Positions 11,438 through 20,130 are shown, counted from the first letter of the stretch. The stretch: 64,000 nucleotides of DNA from Arsenophonus sp052401645 (GCA_052401645.1 CP198939.1:1964579-2028578), one strand, 5' to 3'. Notes: generated by a model not told the origin, from the letters alone. Numbers and translations: made by a program.

Positions 11438-11993
11438 CTTTATTATCCTATTAATTTCCAAAAAAAAAGTAATCATAGAATTTTTAGAAAATAAAATAGT
11501 AATTAAATCTAATTATTATCATAGGCAATAAAATTAAGTATATTAAAAAGTTAATTAAAAATTATAAATGATATATAATTTAATTATTGAAAGTTAATTT
11601 TAGTAAAATAGACAATTCGAAAGAAAACCTTTTTACTTCACTTTTAAAATAAAAATAATAACTATATGAAAATTAACTTATTTTGATGATAAATTTAACA
11701 ATTAAACTACTAAAATACAAATTAAAATTATGAAGAATTAATAATAAAATTATTGATAATACAATGTTTTAAAAAACAAAATATAAAATAAGTTAATTAC
11801 GAAATAAAAATAGAAATTTCAAAAATCAGTATTGATTAATGATAACTATTAATTTATTTTAAAAAAATCTATTACATAGTATAAATTATTATTAGTTTAA
11901 TAAATAATGATTTATTTTTTATAAATTATTATTTATCTCATACTCATAACTTAAAAAACGAACTTATGATTTTGATAAATTAAAGAAAATAGT

Positions 11994-13232
11994 ATGCAAA
12001 TTTATCTTGTTGGTGGCGCGGTAAGAGATCAATTATTAGGATTACCAGTATCTGATCGAGATTGGGTAGTTGTTGGTTCTACACCAGATGATTTAATTAA
12101 ATTAGGTTTTCAGCAAGTAGGTAAGGATTTTCCTGTTTTTTTACATCCAAAAACACGTGAAGAATATGCGCTTGCACGCAAGGAACGTAAAATAAATGTA
12201 GGTCATACAGGTTTTTCTTGCTATACAGCACCTAACGTTACTATAGAAGAAGATCTTTTACGTCGAGATCTAACTATAAATGCTATTGCACAAACTGAAG
12301 ATGGAAAACTTATTGATCCATATCATGGTGAGCAAGATATAAAAAATCGCTTATTACGACATGTTTCTAATTCTTTTGCAGAAGATCCATTACGAATACT
12401 TAGAGTAGCGCGTTTTGCTGCTAGATTATCTAAACAAAATTTTTTTATTAGCAGTGAAACACAATCATTAATGAAAAAAATGGTTTTTAATTATGAGTTA
12501 AATACAATCACACCAGAAAGGATATGGATAGAAACGAAAAAAGCACTACAATCATCATCACCTGAAACTTATTTTAATATCTTATATAATTGTGGCGCAC
12601 TAACTATTATTTTTCCTGAAATCAACAAATTATTTAGCATGTTTACAACTGAGGAAACACATCTAAAAATTAATAAAGAAATAGATATATTTTTAACCTT
12701 AAAAATGGCAGCGTCATTAACTGACGATATCGAAATTCGTTTTGCTGCTCTCTGTTATGACTTCATTCAAATATTATCAAAGTCAAAAAACTATTATCGT
12801 TATTATGATCACGCTATTAAGAGTTCTATTTTTATAGAGGCTATATGCAACAGGATACGCATTCCTAATAAAATAAAAGAGTTAGCTAAATTAGCTGCTG
12901 AATTTCATCTAAAAATACATCTAATTAATTTGTTAGAGCCTGAAAATATTATTGACTTATTCAATCAACTAGATAGTTGGCGAAAACCATCGCGAATTAA
13001 TCAACTTTCTATTATTTATAAATCTATTTCCAGTATTCAAATTGAACAGGAAAATATTACTCATCTACAAATTGAATTTTTCATTGAAGCGTTAAAAATA
13101 GCACAAAAAATATCATACAAAGATATGATAAAAAAAAATATTAAAGGCCATGAGATAAAAGATGAACTTACAAAAGAACGTATTAAGGCATTAACTATTT
13201 GGAGACGAGAGCAAACTATTTTACCAATTTAG
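11994..13232 (+). CDS. cca: CCA-adding tRNA nucleotidyltransferase, HD domain degenerate
   Basis: Cca adds or repairs the 3' CCA of tRNAs using CTP and ATP. The protein is 412 residues, the same as E. coli Cca. The catalytic head is intact: GGAVRD (7-12), metal ligands in DRDW (D21, D23), RRDLTINA (90-97), DPYHG and EDPLRILRVARFAAR. The C-terminal HD phosphohydrolase domain is not: E. coli His255-Asp256 appears as Tyr-Asp in LCYDF, the following GKG is replaced, the HH-GH segment becomes YYRYYDH, and the His of GIHTL is Asp (about residue 231). The domain remains open and roughly full-length, so it probably still serves as tRNA-binding scaffold while 2'-phosphatase and 2',3'-cyclic phosphodiesterase activity is lost. 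Both tRNAs in the window lack encoded CCA, which makes this enzyme indispensable. The start matches the E. coli N-terminus (MKIYLVGG). Confidence 0.96.
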   Translation: MQIYLVGGAVRDQLLGLPVSDRDWVVVGSTPDDLIKLGFQQVGKDFPVFLHPKTREEYALARKERKINVGHTGFSCYTAPNVTIEEDLLRRDLTINAIAQTEDGKLIDPYHGEQDIKNRLLRHVSNSFAEDPLRILRVARFAARLSKQNFFISSETQSLMKKMVFNYELNTITPERIWIETKKALQSSSPETYFNILYNCGALTIIFPEINKLFSMFTTEETHLKINKEIDIFLTLKMAASLTDDIEIRFAALCYDFIQILSKSKNYYRYYDHAIKSSIFIEAICNRIRIPNKIKELAKLAAEFHLKIHLINLLEPENIIDLFNQLDSWRKPSRINQLSIIYKSISSIQIEQENITHLQIEFFIEALKIAQKISYKDMIKKNIKGHEIKDELTKERIKALTIWRREQTILPI

Positions 13233-13243
13233 ATTAATCTAAA
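13228..13243. terminator. Palindrome at the cca/folB convergence
   Basis: TTTAGATT followed by AATCTAAA is a perfect 16-base palindrome that includes the cca stop codon and fills the 13-base gap to the folB stop. It could act as a weak bidirectional terminator; there is no loop and little U-tract. Confidence 0.3.
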
Positions 13244-13245
13244 GT

Positions 13246-13596
13246 TTATTTTATACGCTCTATAATAATACTTATCTCTTTAGCCTGTTTCACAGCATTT
13301 GGTTTATATATTTTAATTCTCAGCCAAGAAACATCAAACTGATTTAAAATAATATCAGAAGTTTCCTCTGCAACACGTTCTATTAATCTAAATTTTTGTT
13401 TTTCTATATGTTTAATTACTTTTTGACTAACTATGGAATAATCTAAACAATGTTCCATTTGGTCACTTTTATATGCAATATAATTATTTAATCCAATTTC
13501 AATATCTAATAATAATTCTTGTTTGATAGTCCGTTCCCATTCATAAGCACCAATTGTAGTAAATACTGATAATTGTTTAATAAACAGAATGTCCAT
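13246..13596 (-). CDS. folB: Dihydroneopterin aldolase FolB
   Basis: FolB cleaves 7,8-dihydroneopterin to 6-hydroxymethyl-7,8-dihydropterin and glycolaldehyde in folate synthesis. The 116-residue protein aligns with E. coli FolB (122 residues), shortened only at the C-terminus. MDILFIKQLSVFTTIGAYEWE matches the family N-terminus and carries the substrate-binding Glu21; the general base is Lys98 in IYKPNAV. ERVAEETSDIIL is also conserved. A strong AAGGAG lies 3-8 bases before the ATG, one of the best ribosome binding sites in the window. In E. coli uppP (bacA) lies between cca and folB; here only 13 bases separate their stops, so uppP is absent from this position. Active folate synthesis would need the other fol genes elsewhere. 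Confidence 0.96.
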   Translation of the reverse strand: MDILFIKQLSVFTTIGAYEWERTIKQELLLDIEIGLNNYIAYKSDQMEHCLDYSIVSQKVIKHIEKQKFRLIERVAEETSDIILNQFDVSWLRIKIYKPNAVKQAKEISIIIERIK

Positions 13597-14100
13597 TCTC
13601 CTTCCTATGATTTTAAAATTTAAATTAATAAATATTATATATATTTTTTTTATTATAAATAATTATACAATTAATAAAAATTAAAATAATAGTAAAATTA
13701 TTAAAACTAATATAATAAAATATTATAAAATAACAAAATATTTAAAAATATAAACTACAAAATTTAGATAACTAAATTAATATATGTATACTATTAATTT
13801 TTTATTAATTTATCAATATCATCATAATATTAAAGCATAATATTAAATAATTATAATTATAGAATAAAAATTCTAAATATATTAAACTAAGATATCTTCA
13901 TCATTCAAAGTGATGATATAATCATGACTAAATTTATCATAATTATCTTTTCAGACTATTGTATAACTTAATTTCCAACATTTTTTTGCTTTATAATCTA
14001 TCTTAATAATTTAGTTAATTATTAATGCTATATTAAATCATAAAAATTATTTGAATAAAAATATTTTATTTATATCAGTAAAAAAATAATAATTTTAAAT

Positions 14101-14129
14101 TATCTTAATTAATAAAATTAATTAAGATA
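14101..14129. repeat. Perfect 13-bp hairpin
   Basis: TATCTTAATTAAT and ATTAATTAAGATA flank an AAA loop. It lies in the former plsY interval and has no gene to terminate. Confidence 0.6.
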
Positions 14130-14401
14130 AATAATTTTATTTTCTTTATTTAGTTATTCATATATAGCATTTTTATTTTTATAAATACAATTATAATCTA
14201 TTTAACCAATGTTTATTTTACATTATTTTAATGATATGAAAAATATTCTCCTATTCCTATGTTATCTAAATCTTTATTTATACTATTTTCATTAATTAAT
14301 TATTTTGCTGTTATCATTATGATAAAATCCATTCTATATACTTTTAATGGTAGAATAGGATTAAGTATTGCATAAAATAAAAAAATAATTGAAAAATTTT
14401 T

Positions 14402-14444
14402 AAAATAATAAAAATAAAAAAATAATTTTTCATTTTATTATTTT
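14402..14444 (-). terminator. Candidate terminator downstream of tsaD
   Basis: AAAATAATAAAA and TTTTATTATTTT pair over 12 bases with a 19-base loop, about 60 bases beyond the tsaD stop. Pure A/T pairing makes it weak. Confidence 0.3.
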
Positions 14445-14502
14445 ATTTTTATATAAATTTATGTAATAGTAATAAGTGTTAATATGTTAATGGGAATAAA
14501 TC

Positions 14503-15498
14503 TTACAGTGGCCAACGCGATTTAACAATAATATCCAAACTATTATTAAAACCATTTTGTAAGTGAATCATACCAGCTAATGCTATCATCGCTCCATTAT
14601 CAGTACAAAATTCTGGTCTTGCATAAAATACTTCTCCACCTTTTTTTACTATTGATTCTACCATTTTAATTCGTAAGGTTCGATTTGCACTTACACCACC
14701 AGCCATAACTAGACGCTTAAAACCAGTTTGTTCTAAAGCACGTTTACATTTAATTATTAATGTATCCACAACTGCATCTTCAAATGCTAGAGCAATATCA
14801 GCAATAGTTTGTTTATCCATTATATTATTGTGAATCGTATTAATAGTAAAAGTTTTTAAACCAGAAAAACTAAAATCTAGTCCAGGACGATCTGTCATTG
14901 GTCGAGGAAATATAAAACGACCAATTTGACCTTGTTGAGCTATTAATGAAATTGCTGGCCCACCTGGATAATCCAGGCCTAATAATTTTGCTACCTTATC
15001 AAAAGACTCACCAGCAGCGTCATCAATTGATTCGCCAAGTAATTGATATTGGCCAATATCCATTGCATTAATTAACTGAGTATGTCCACCAGAAACCAAT
15101 AATGCTATAAAAGGAAATTCAGGATTGTTTTCTTCCAACATTGGTGCTAGTAAATGTCCCTCCATATGGTTAATAGGGATAGAAGGAATATGCCAAGAAA
15201 ATGCTAATGAACAACTTATTGTTGCCCCTACCAATAAAGCGCCAATTAAACCTGGACCAGCGGTATAAGCAATAGCGTGAATATCACGACCTGTTGAACC
15301 TGATTCTTTAAGTGCTGCTTTGATTAAAGGGATTACTTTACAAATATGATCTCGAGAAGCTAATTCTGGCACAACCCCACCATAATCGGCATGTAAAGTT
15401 ATTTGACTATATAATTGATTCGCCAATAAACCAAATTTATCATCATAAATTGCGACACCTGTTTCATCACAAGATGTTTCTATACCTAAAACACGCAT
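14503..15498 (-). CDS. tsaD: tRNA threonylcarbamoyladenosine transferase TsaD
   Basis: TsaD (YgjD/Gcp) transfers threonylcarbamoyl from threonylcarbamoyl-AMP to A37 of ANN-decoding tRNAs, with TsaB and TsaE. The protein is 331 residues against 337 in E. coli; the last six or so residues after RWPL are missing. The metal-binding HMEGH motif supplies His111 and His115, and ETSCDET (7-13), SGGHTQL, GESIDDAAGE, FSFSGLKT, MAGGVSANRTLR and CTDNGAM complete the ASKHA-fold signature. Start MRVLGIETSCDET agrees with the family. It is transcribed away from rpsU, as in E. coli. The tRNA-Ile(CAT) in this window decodes an ANN codon and is a likely substrate. No functional residue appears lost. Confidence 0.98.
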   Translation of the reverse strand: MRVLGIETSCDETGVAIYDDKFGLLANQLYSQITLHADYGGVVPELASRDHICKVIPLIKAALKESGSTGRDIHAIAYTAGPGLIGALLVGATISCSLAFSWHIPSIPINHMEGHLLAPMLEENNPEFPFIALLVSGGHTQLINAMDIGQYQLLGESIDDAAGESFDKVAKLLGLDYPGGPAISLIAQQGQIGRFIFPRPMTDRPGLDFSFSGLKTFTINTIHNNIMDKQTIADIALAFEDAVVDTLIIKCKRALEQTGFKRLVMAGGVSANRTLRIKMVESIVKKGGEVFYARPEFCTDNGAMIALAGMIHLQNGFNNSLDIIVKSRWPL

Positions 15499-15828
15499 AT
15501 ATTACTCATTAATTTCAATAAAAATACAAGTTATATATTTTATATAAAAAATTGTATAACTTTTTAGAAAATAACTCAATATTTAAATATAATTATTTAA
15601 TTTATATTAATTAAATAAGTAATCAGATGATCAATTTTATTGATATCTGAACTATATATATAACTATTTTATTAAAAATTAAAATAATTTATTAAATGAT
15701 TTATATGTTTCATTTTACACAGTACTTTACAAACCTATATTCATTGAAGTAAAATTTCATAACATTTTAAAGATACAGTTGGCTATATCATATTGCTAGC
15801 AAAAATTAATTTTTGAGGTAAGAGGCAC
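15499..15828. promoter_or_regulatory. tsaD-rpsU divergent intergenic region
   Basis: This 330-base region must hold the promoters of both tsaD and the rpsU-dnaG-rpoD operon. A bulged 12-bp hairpin (15623-15650, TCAGATGATCAAT with ATTGATATCTGA, TTT loop) lies in the middle. The rpsU-proximal part is less AT-rich than most of the window, as expected for retained control sequence. I see no LexA-type site. Confidence 0.5.
15726..15755 (+). promoter_or_regulatory. Candidate sigma-70 promoter of rpsU-dnaG-rpoD
   Basis: TTTACA at 15726-15731 and TAAAAT at 15750-15755 are 18 bases apart, about 75 bases before the rpsU start. The match to the sigma-70 consensus is fair, but in such AT-rich DNA similar pairs occur by chance. 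Confidence 0.35.
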
Positions 15829-16044
15829 ATGCCTGTAATTAAAATACGTGAAAACGAGCCATTTGATGTAGCTCTACGTCGTTTTAAGCGTTCTTGCGAA
15901 AAAGCAGGAGTATTGGCTGAAGTACGGCGCCGTGAGTTCTATGAGAAACCAACAACTCTTCGTAAACGCGAAAAGGCTTCAGCAATAAAGCGTCATGCTA
16001 AAAAAATAGCTCGCGAGAACGCGCGCCGCGCTCGTTTATACTAA
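15829..16044 (+). CDS. rpsU: 30S ribosomal protein S21
   Basis: S21 is a small basic protein of the 30S subunit near the anti-Shine-Dalgarno end of 16S rRNA, needed for initiation on natural messages. At 71 residues it equals E. coli S21 and is nearly identical, with PVIKIRENEPFDVALRRFKR, CEKAGVLAEVRRREFYEKP and the basic tail RHAKKIARENARR. A strong GAGGTAAGAGG precedes the ATG. It leads the macromolecular synthesis operon (rpsU-dnaG-rpoD), with a 31-base gap to dnaG. Its base composition is far less AT-rich than the surrounding DNA, reflecting strong selection. Confidence 0.99.
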   Translation: MPVIKIRENEPFDVALRRFKRSCEKAGVLAEVRRREFYEKPTTLRKREKASAIKRHAKKIARENARRARLY

Positions 16045-16075
16045 AGCCTATTATCTTTTTATCAATGATCATTTT

Positions 16076-17813
16076 ATGACTGGGCGAATTTCTCGTATAT
16101 TTATTAATAATTTATTAGCCAAAACTGATATAGTTGATCTTATTAGCGCAAAAGTGCCATTAAAAAAGAAAGGCGAAAACTACAACACATGTTGTCCATT
16201 TCATAATGAAAAAACACCTTCATTTGTTGTTAATAATCATAAACAATTTTATCATTGTTTTGGTTGTGGCATCCACGGTAATGCAATTGATTTTATAATG
16301 AATTATGAAAAACTTGATTTTGTTGAAACTATTGAAGAACTCGCTAACATACATGGATTGGAAGTTACTTATGAAACAAATAATAATTTAAATAAAATCG
16401 AATTTTATCAGAAAAAAAATCTTTATCAATTAATGGATAATATTAACCGATTTTATCAAGATTCATTAAATAAATTAGATTCATATAATGCAAAACAATA
16501 TTTAATACATCGTGGTCTAACTGATGAAGTTATTCGTCATTTTTCAATTGGTTTTGCACCAATAAGATCAAACGATCTATTTAAGTATTTGATTAAATAT
16601 GTTGATAACCATAAACAATTAAATTCTGTAGGTATGTTATTTTCTGATAATAACGGGCGCATACATGCTCGCTTTCGTAAACGAATAATGTTTCCAATCA
16701 GAGATAGAAAAGGACGTGTAGTAGCGTTTGGTGGTCGTATTTTAGATAGTACTTTACCAAAATATCTCAATTCACCAGAAACTGATATCTTTCATAAAGG
16801 AAGGCAATTATATGGCCTATATGAAGCAACAAAAAATAACCCAGAACCTTCTAAATTATTAGTTGTCGAAGGTTACATGGATGTTATTGCTATGGTGCAA
16901 TTTGGTATTAAATATACAGTAGCATCATTAGGTACATCAACAACTACTGAACATATTCAATTACTTTTTCGAATAACAAATACAGTTATTTTTTGTTATG
17001 ATGGAGATAAAGCAGGACGCAAAGCAGCATGGCGCACGCTTAAATCTACGCTTCCATATTTAAGTGATGGACGACGAATATTATTTATGTTTTTACCTAA
17101 TGGTGAAGATCCCTGACTCTTTAATACGTAAAGAAGGTAAAACAAATTTTGAACAACGAATATATAGATCACATTCATTATCTGAATTTTTATATGAAAC
17201 ATTGATTGCGCAAGTTGATTTAGGTAGTTATGAAGGAAAGGCTAAATTAAATGGTCTAACTATTCCTTTGCTTAAAAAAATACCAAGTAATGTTTTACAA
17301 ATATGCCTAGCAAAAGAATTAGGTAATTTTATTGGCATACCTGATATTTCCTGCATTCTTAGAATGATTAAAAGATGGTCGATTAAAAAAATAAATTTTA
17401 ATATACAAAAAATTAAACCAACAACGATGAGAATATTAATAGGATTATTAATACAAAATCCAAATTTTGTAAGCTTAATTCCATCTCTTAATGAAATTAA
17501 ACACTCTCAATTACCAGGGTTATCGTTATTTTTAGAATTAATTGAACTTTGCCAATCTAATCCTACCATAAATACTGGTCAATTATTGGAATATAATCGT
17601 AACAATAAATTTATTAAACAACTTGAAAAACTAGCAACTTGGAACGATATAGAAATAAAAGATATAGCCGAAAAATTATTTCAAGATGCTTTGAAGCATC
17701 TATTTACTATAGTTCTTAATGAAAAGTTTGAATTTCTAATAGCAAAGGAACGAACTGAAGGTTTAACCAATGAAGAACGAAAAGAAGTTCATTTAATTAC
17801 TATAAAAAAATAG
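16076..17813 (+). CDS. dnaG: DNA primase DnaG, interrupted by a +1 frame change at CCC TGA C
   Basis: DnaG makes RNA primers at the replication fork with DnaB. Two frames cover the whole protein: 16076-17116 (346 residues, stop TGA at 17114) and 17115-17813 (232 residues). Together they give 578 residues against 581 in E. coli. The zinc domain has Cys40, His43, Cys61 and Cys64; TOPRIM has Glu265 (VEGYMDV) and Asp309/Asp311 (YDGDKAG), all at E. coli positions; the C-terminal DnaB-binding domain lies wholly in the second frame and stays open and conserved. At the break the message reads GAT CCC TGA C: if the ribosome skips the T after decoding CCC the product is GEDPDSLIRKEG, exactly the family sequence. 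A GGTGA that could pair with the 16S tail lies 4 bases before CCC. Programmed or tolerated +1 frameshifting is the attractive reading; a sequencing error or a true inactivating mutation is the alternative. Confidence 0.9.
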
Positions 17814-17911
17814 AAAAGAATAGAAAAGAATATTAAAAAGAAATAAAAAGATCAGGTTTATAAATCTACCACATAAAACATGGAAAAAAATGAAGCACAT
17901 GCAAGTTATCA

Positions 17912-17932
17912 TGATATAATAGTATTATATCA
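17912..17932 (+). promoter_or_regulatory. Extended -10 promoter element inside a palindrome, upstream of rpoD
   Basis: TGATATAATA, G, TATTATATCA is a perfect 10+1+10 inverted repeat that includes a consensus TATAAT (17915-17920) preceded by TG one base earlier, an extended -10. No good -35 is visible. It lies 110 bases before the rpoD start, where it could give rpoD its own promoter in addition to the operon promoter. The palindrome may be an operator, an RNA hairpin or chance. Confidence 0.45.
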
Positions 17933-18029
17933 CATAAAATAATTAAAATTCACTTTAATTTTATGGTTGGGCAACTTGTTTTTTTTCTAACAAAAACTAA
18001 CTTAAATCATGAAGTGTGGATACCATCTT

Positions 18030-19871
18030 ATGGAGCAAAATTCGCAATCACAGCTGAAGCTATTAGTTACTAAAGGTAAAGAGCAAGGCTATCTGACCTA
18101 TGCTGAAGTCAATGATCATCTCCCAGAAGATATCGTCGATTCATATCAGATAGAAGATATCATACAGATGATTAATGATATGGGCATTCAAGTGATGGAA
18201 GAGACTCCTGATGCTGATGATCTTATTCTAGCAGAAACTTCTACTGATACTGATGATGATACTGTTGAAGCTGCTGCACAAGTATTATCTAGCGTTGAAA
18301 GTGAAATAGGTCGTACAACAGATCCTGTACGAATGTACATGCGTGAAATGGGTGCGGTAGAATTATTAACTCGTGAAGGTGAAATTGATATTGCTAAACG
18401 TATCGAAGACGGCATTAATCAGGTTCAATGTTCTGTTGCTGAATATCCTGAAGCCATAGCTTATCTATTAAGGCAATATGAACGTGTTGAAAAAGGTGAA
18501 ACACGCCTATCTGATATTATTATTGGTTTTGTAGATCAAAATGTTGGAGAAGACTTAACACCAATATCAACGCATATCGGTTCAGTTTTATCAGAAGAAG
18601 TCAAAAATAACAATGAAGATAAAGATGAAGATGATGATTCCGATGAATCCGATGAAAATAATGTAGATCCAGAACTTGCTAGGCAAAAGTTTTTAGAACT
18701 TCATAATCAATATGAACGAACTTCTATAAAAATTCAAAAAAATGGTCGTAACCATCCTAAATCAATAGCAGAGATCGAACAATTATCAGAAGTTTTTAAA
18801 CAATTTCGTTTAATACCAAAACAATTTGATTATTTAGTAAATAATATGCGTAATATGATGGAACGTGTTCGCTTTCAAGAACGCCTTATTATGAAACTTT
18901 GCATTGAGGAATGCAAAATACCAAAAAAAAATTTCATTACTTTGTTTTCAGGCAATGAAACTAATATTCATTGGTTAAATACAGCAAAAGCAATGAATAA
19001 ATTATGTTCTAAAAAATTAAATGAAATAGAAGAAGTTATACTGAAATCATTACAAAAATTACAACAAGTTGAAGAAGAGACTGGATTAACTATTGAACAG
19101 GTAAAAGACATTAATCGCCGTATGTCTATTGGTGAAGCAAAAGCTCGTCGAGCAAAAAAAGAGATGGTTGAAGCCAATTTGCGTTTAGTTATCTCTATTG
19201 CTAAAAAATATACTAATCGAGGTCTTCAATTCCTTGATCTAATTCAGGAAGGTAATATTGGTTTAATGAAAGCAGTTGATAAATTTGAATATCGTCGCGG
19301 ATATAAATTTTCAACATATGCAACTTGGTGGATCCGTCAGGCAATCACACGCTCAATTGCTGATCAAGCACGTACTATCCGTATTCCAGTACATATGATT
19401 GAAACAATTAACAAACTTAATAGAATTTCTCGTCAAATGTTACAAGAAATTGGACGTGAACCATCACCAGAAGAATTAGCTGAACGTATGTTAATTCCTG
19501 AGGATAAAATCCGTAAAGTACTAAAAATTGCTAAAGAACCAATTTCAATGGAAACACCAATTGGCGATGATGAAAATTCACATCTTGGTGATTTTATTGA
19601 AGATACTACTTTAGAGCTACCATTAGACGCTGCTACTTCTGAAAGTTTACGTTCAGCTACAAATGAAGTTTTATCTGGTTTAACAATACGTGAAGCAAAA
19701 GTTCTTCGAATGCGTTTTGGTATTGATATGAATACAGATCATACATTAGAAGAAGTAGGCAAACAATTTGATGTTACACGTGAACGAATTCGACAAATTG
19801 AGGCAAAAGCATTACGTAAATTACGTCATCCAAGCCGTTCTGAAGTTTTACGCAGTTTTTTAGATGAATAA
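18030..19871 (+). CDS. rpoD: RNA polymerase sigma factor RpoD (sigma-70)
   Basis: RpoD is the housekeeping sigma factor that recognises -10 and -35 promoter elements. I place the start at ATG 18030 (MEQNSQSQLKLL), giving 613 residues as in E. coli; an in-frame ATG at 18009 would add seven residues with no homology, and the GTGGATACC leader before 18030 resembles that of E. coli rpoD. Region 1.1 is followed by region 1.2 (TDPVRMYMREMG), an acidic non-conserved stretch (about residues 195-215), then region 2 with NLRLVISIAKKYTNRGLQFLDLIQEGN and YKFSTYATWWIRQAI, region 3, and the region 4 helix-turn-helix (LEEVGKQFDVTRERIRQIE). It ends the rpsU-dnaG-rpoD operon. Regions 2 and 4 are essentially identical to E. 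coli, so promoter preference should be the same. Confidence 0.99.
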   Translation: MEQNSQSQLKLLVTKGKEQGYLTYAEVNDHLPEDIVDSYQIEDIIQMINDMGIQVMEETPDADDLILAETSTDTDDDTVEAAAQVLSSVESEIGRTTDPVRMYMREMGAVELLTREGEIDIAKRIEDGINQVQCSVAEYPEAIAYLLRQYERVEKGETRLSDIIIGFVDQNVGEDLTPISTHIGSVLSEEVKNNNEDKDEDDDSDESDENNVDPELARQKFLELHNQYERTSIKIQKNGRNHPKSIAEIEQLSEVFKQFRLIPKQFDYLVNNMRNMMERVRFQERLIMKLCIEECKIPKKNFITLFSGNETNIHWLNTAKAMNKLCSKKLNEIEEVILKSLQKLQQVEEETGLTIEQVKDINRRMSIGEAKARRAKKEMVEANLRLVISIAKKYTNRGLQFLDLIQEGNIGLMKAVDKFEYRRGYKFSTYATWWIRQAITRSIADQARTIRIPVHMIETINKLNRISRQMLQEIGREPSPEELAERMLIPEDKIRKVLKIAKEPISMETPIGDDENSHLGDFIEDTTLELPLDAATSESLRSATNEVLSGLTIREAKVLRMRFGIDMNTDHTLEEVGKQFDVTRERIRQIEAKALRKLRHPSRSEVLRSFLDE

Positions 19872-19976
19872 ATGATTTTTTATTTTATAGCTTTTATTAT
19901 CTAAACATGATCAGATTAATAAAAAAATATTCTACTATTATAGTAGCAATTAGATGCTAATATAAGTTAAATTTGA

Positions 19977-20049
19977 TGGCCCCTGCTGGATTCGAACCAG
20001 CGATCAAGCGATTATGAGTCGCCTGCTCTAACCACTGAGCCAAGGGGCC
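19977..20049 (-). tRNA. ileX: tRNA-Ile(CAT), lysidine type
   Basis: The minus strand folds as a 73-base tRNA with a seven-pair acceptor stem (GGCCCCT/AGGGGCC), anticodon loop CTCATAA (anticodon CAT) and T-arm GCTGG-TTCGAAT-CCAGC. Sequence and position right after rpoD match E. coli ileX, so this is the AUA-decoding isoleucine tRNA whose C34 becomes lysidine (TilS), not a methionine tRNA. The bases after the discriminator A are TCA, so CCA is not encoded and Cca must add it. Confidence 0.97.
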
Positions 20050-20075
20050 GATTATCAATCGGATATATTTTTTTT

Positions 20076-20130
20076 ATTTTTAAACTTATCCATTTTATTT
20101 CTTATAAATAAAATGGATAAGTTTAAAAAT
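20076..20130. terminator. 25-bp perfect hairpin next to tRNA-Ile
   Basis: Arms 20076-20100 and 20106-20130 are perfectly complementary with loop CTTAT, and T/A-rich flanks on both sides. It lies 27 bases upstream of the minus-strand tRNA and about 200 bases after rpoD, so it could end rpoD-directed transcripts that run across the tRNA, or insulate the tRNA. It is one of the longest perfect stems in the window. Confidence 0.55.

Larger units (their letters stand above)
7519..11993. other. Gene-free AT-rich region, former glnE-ygiF-ygiM site
   Basis: No credible frame is present. In E. coli the genes between hldE and cca are glnE, ygiF and ygiM, roughly 4.7 kb in all; here hldE and cca stay in place with 4.5 kb of featureless DNA between them. 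The similar length suggests erosion in place rather than deletion, although I cannot align any remnant. The strip 7829-7942 is richer in G and C than its surroundings and contains two inverted repeats. A terminator-like hairpin sits at 11411-11437. Confidence 0.65.
13597..14502. other. Gene-free interval, former plsY site
   Basis: E. coli has plsY (glycerol-3-phosphate acyltransferase) between folB and tsaD. No PlsY-like frame survives in these 0.9 kb. The interval contains a perfect hairpin at 14101-14129 and an A/T hairpin at 14402-14444 just behind tsaD; otherwise nothing is recognisable. Confidence 0.65.

Noticed and set aside
17111..17117. UGA read as an amino acid in dnaG (altered genetic code)
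   Set aside because: Trp is encoded by TGG in these genes (for example TWWIRQ in rpoD), and reading through would keep the wrong frame; only a frame change restores primase.
18009..18029. Longer rpoD start at 18009 and longer hldE start at 7566
   Set aside because: The added residues do not match the families, whereas the internal ATGs give E. coli-like N-termini.
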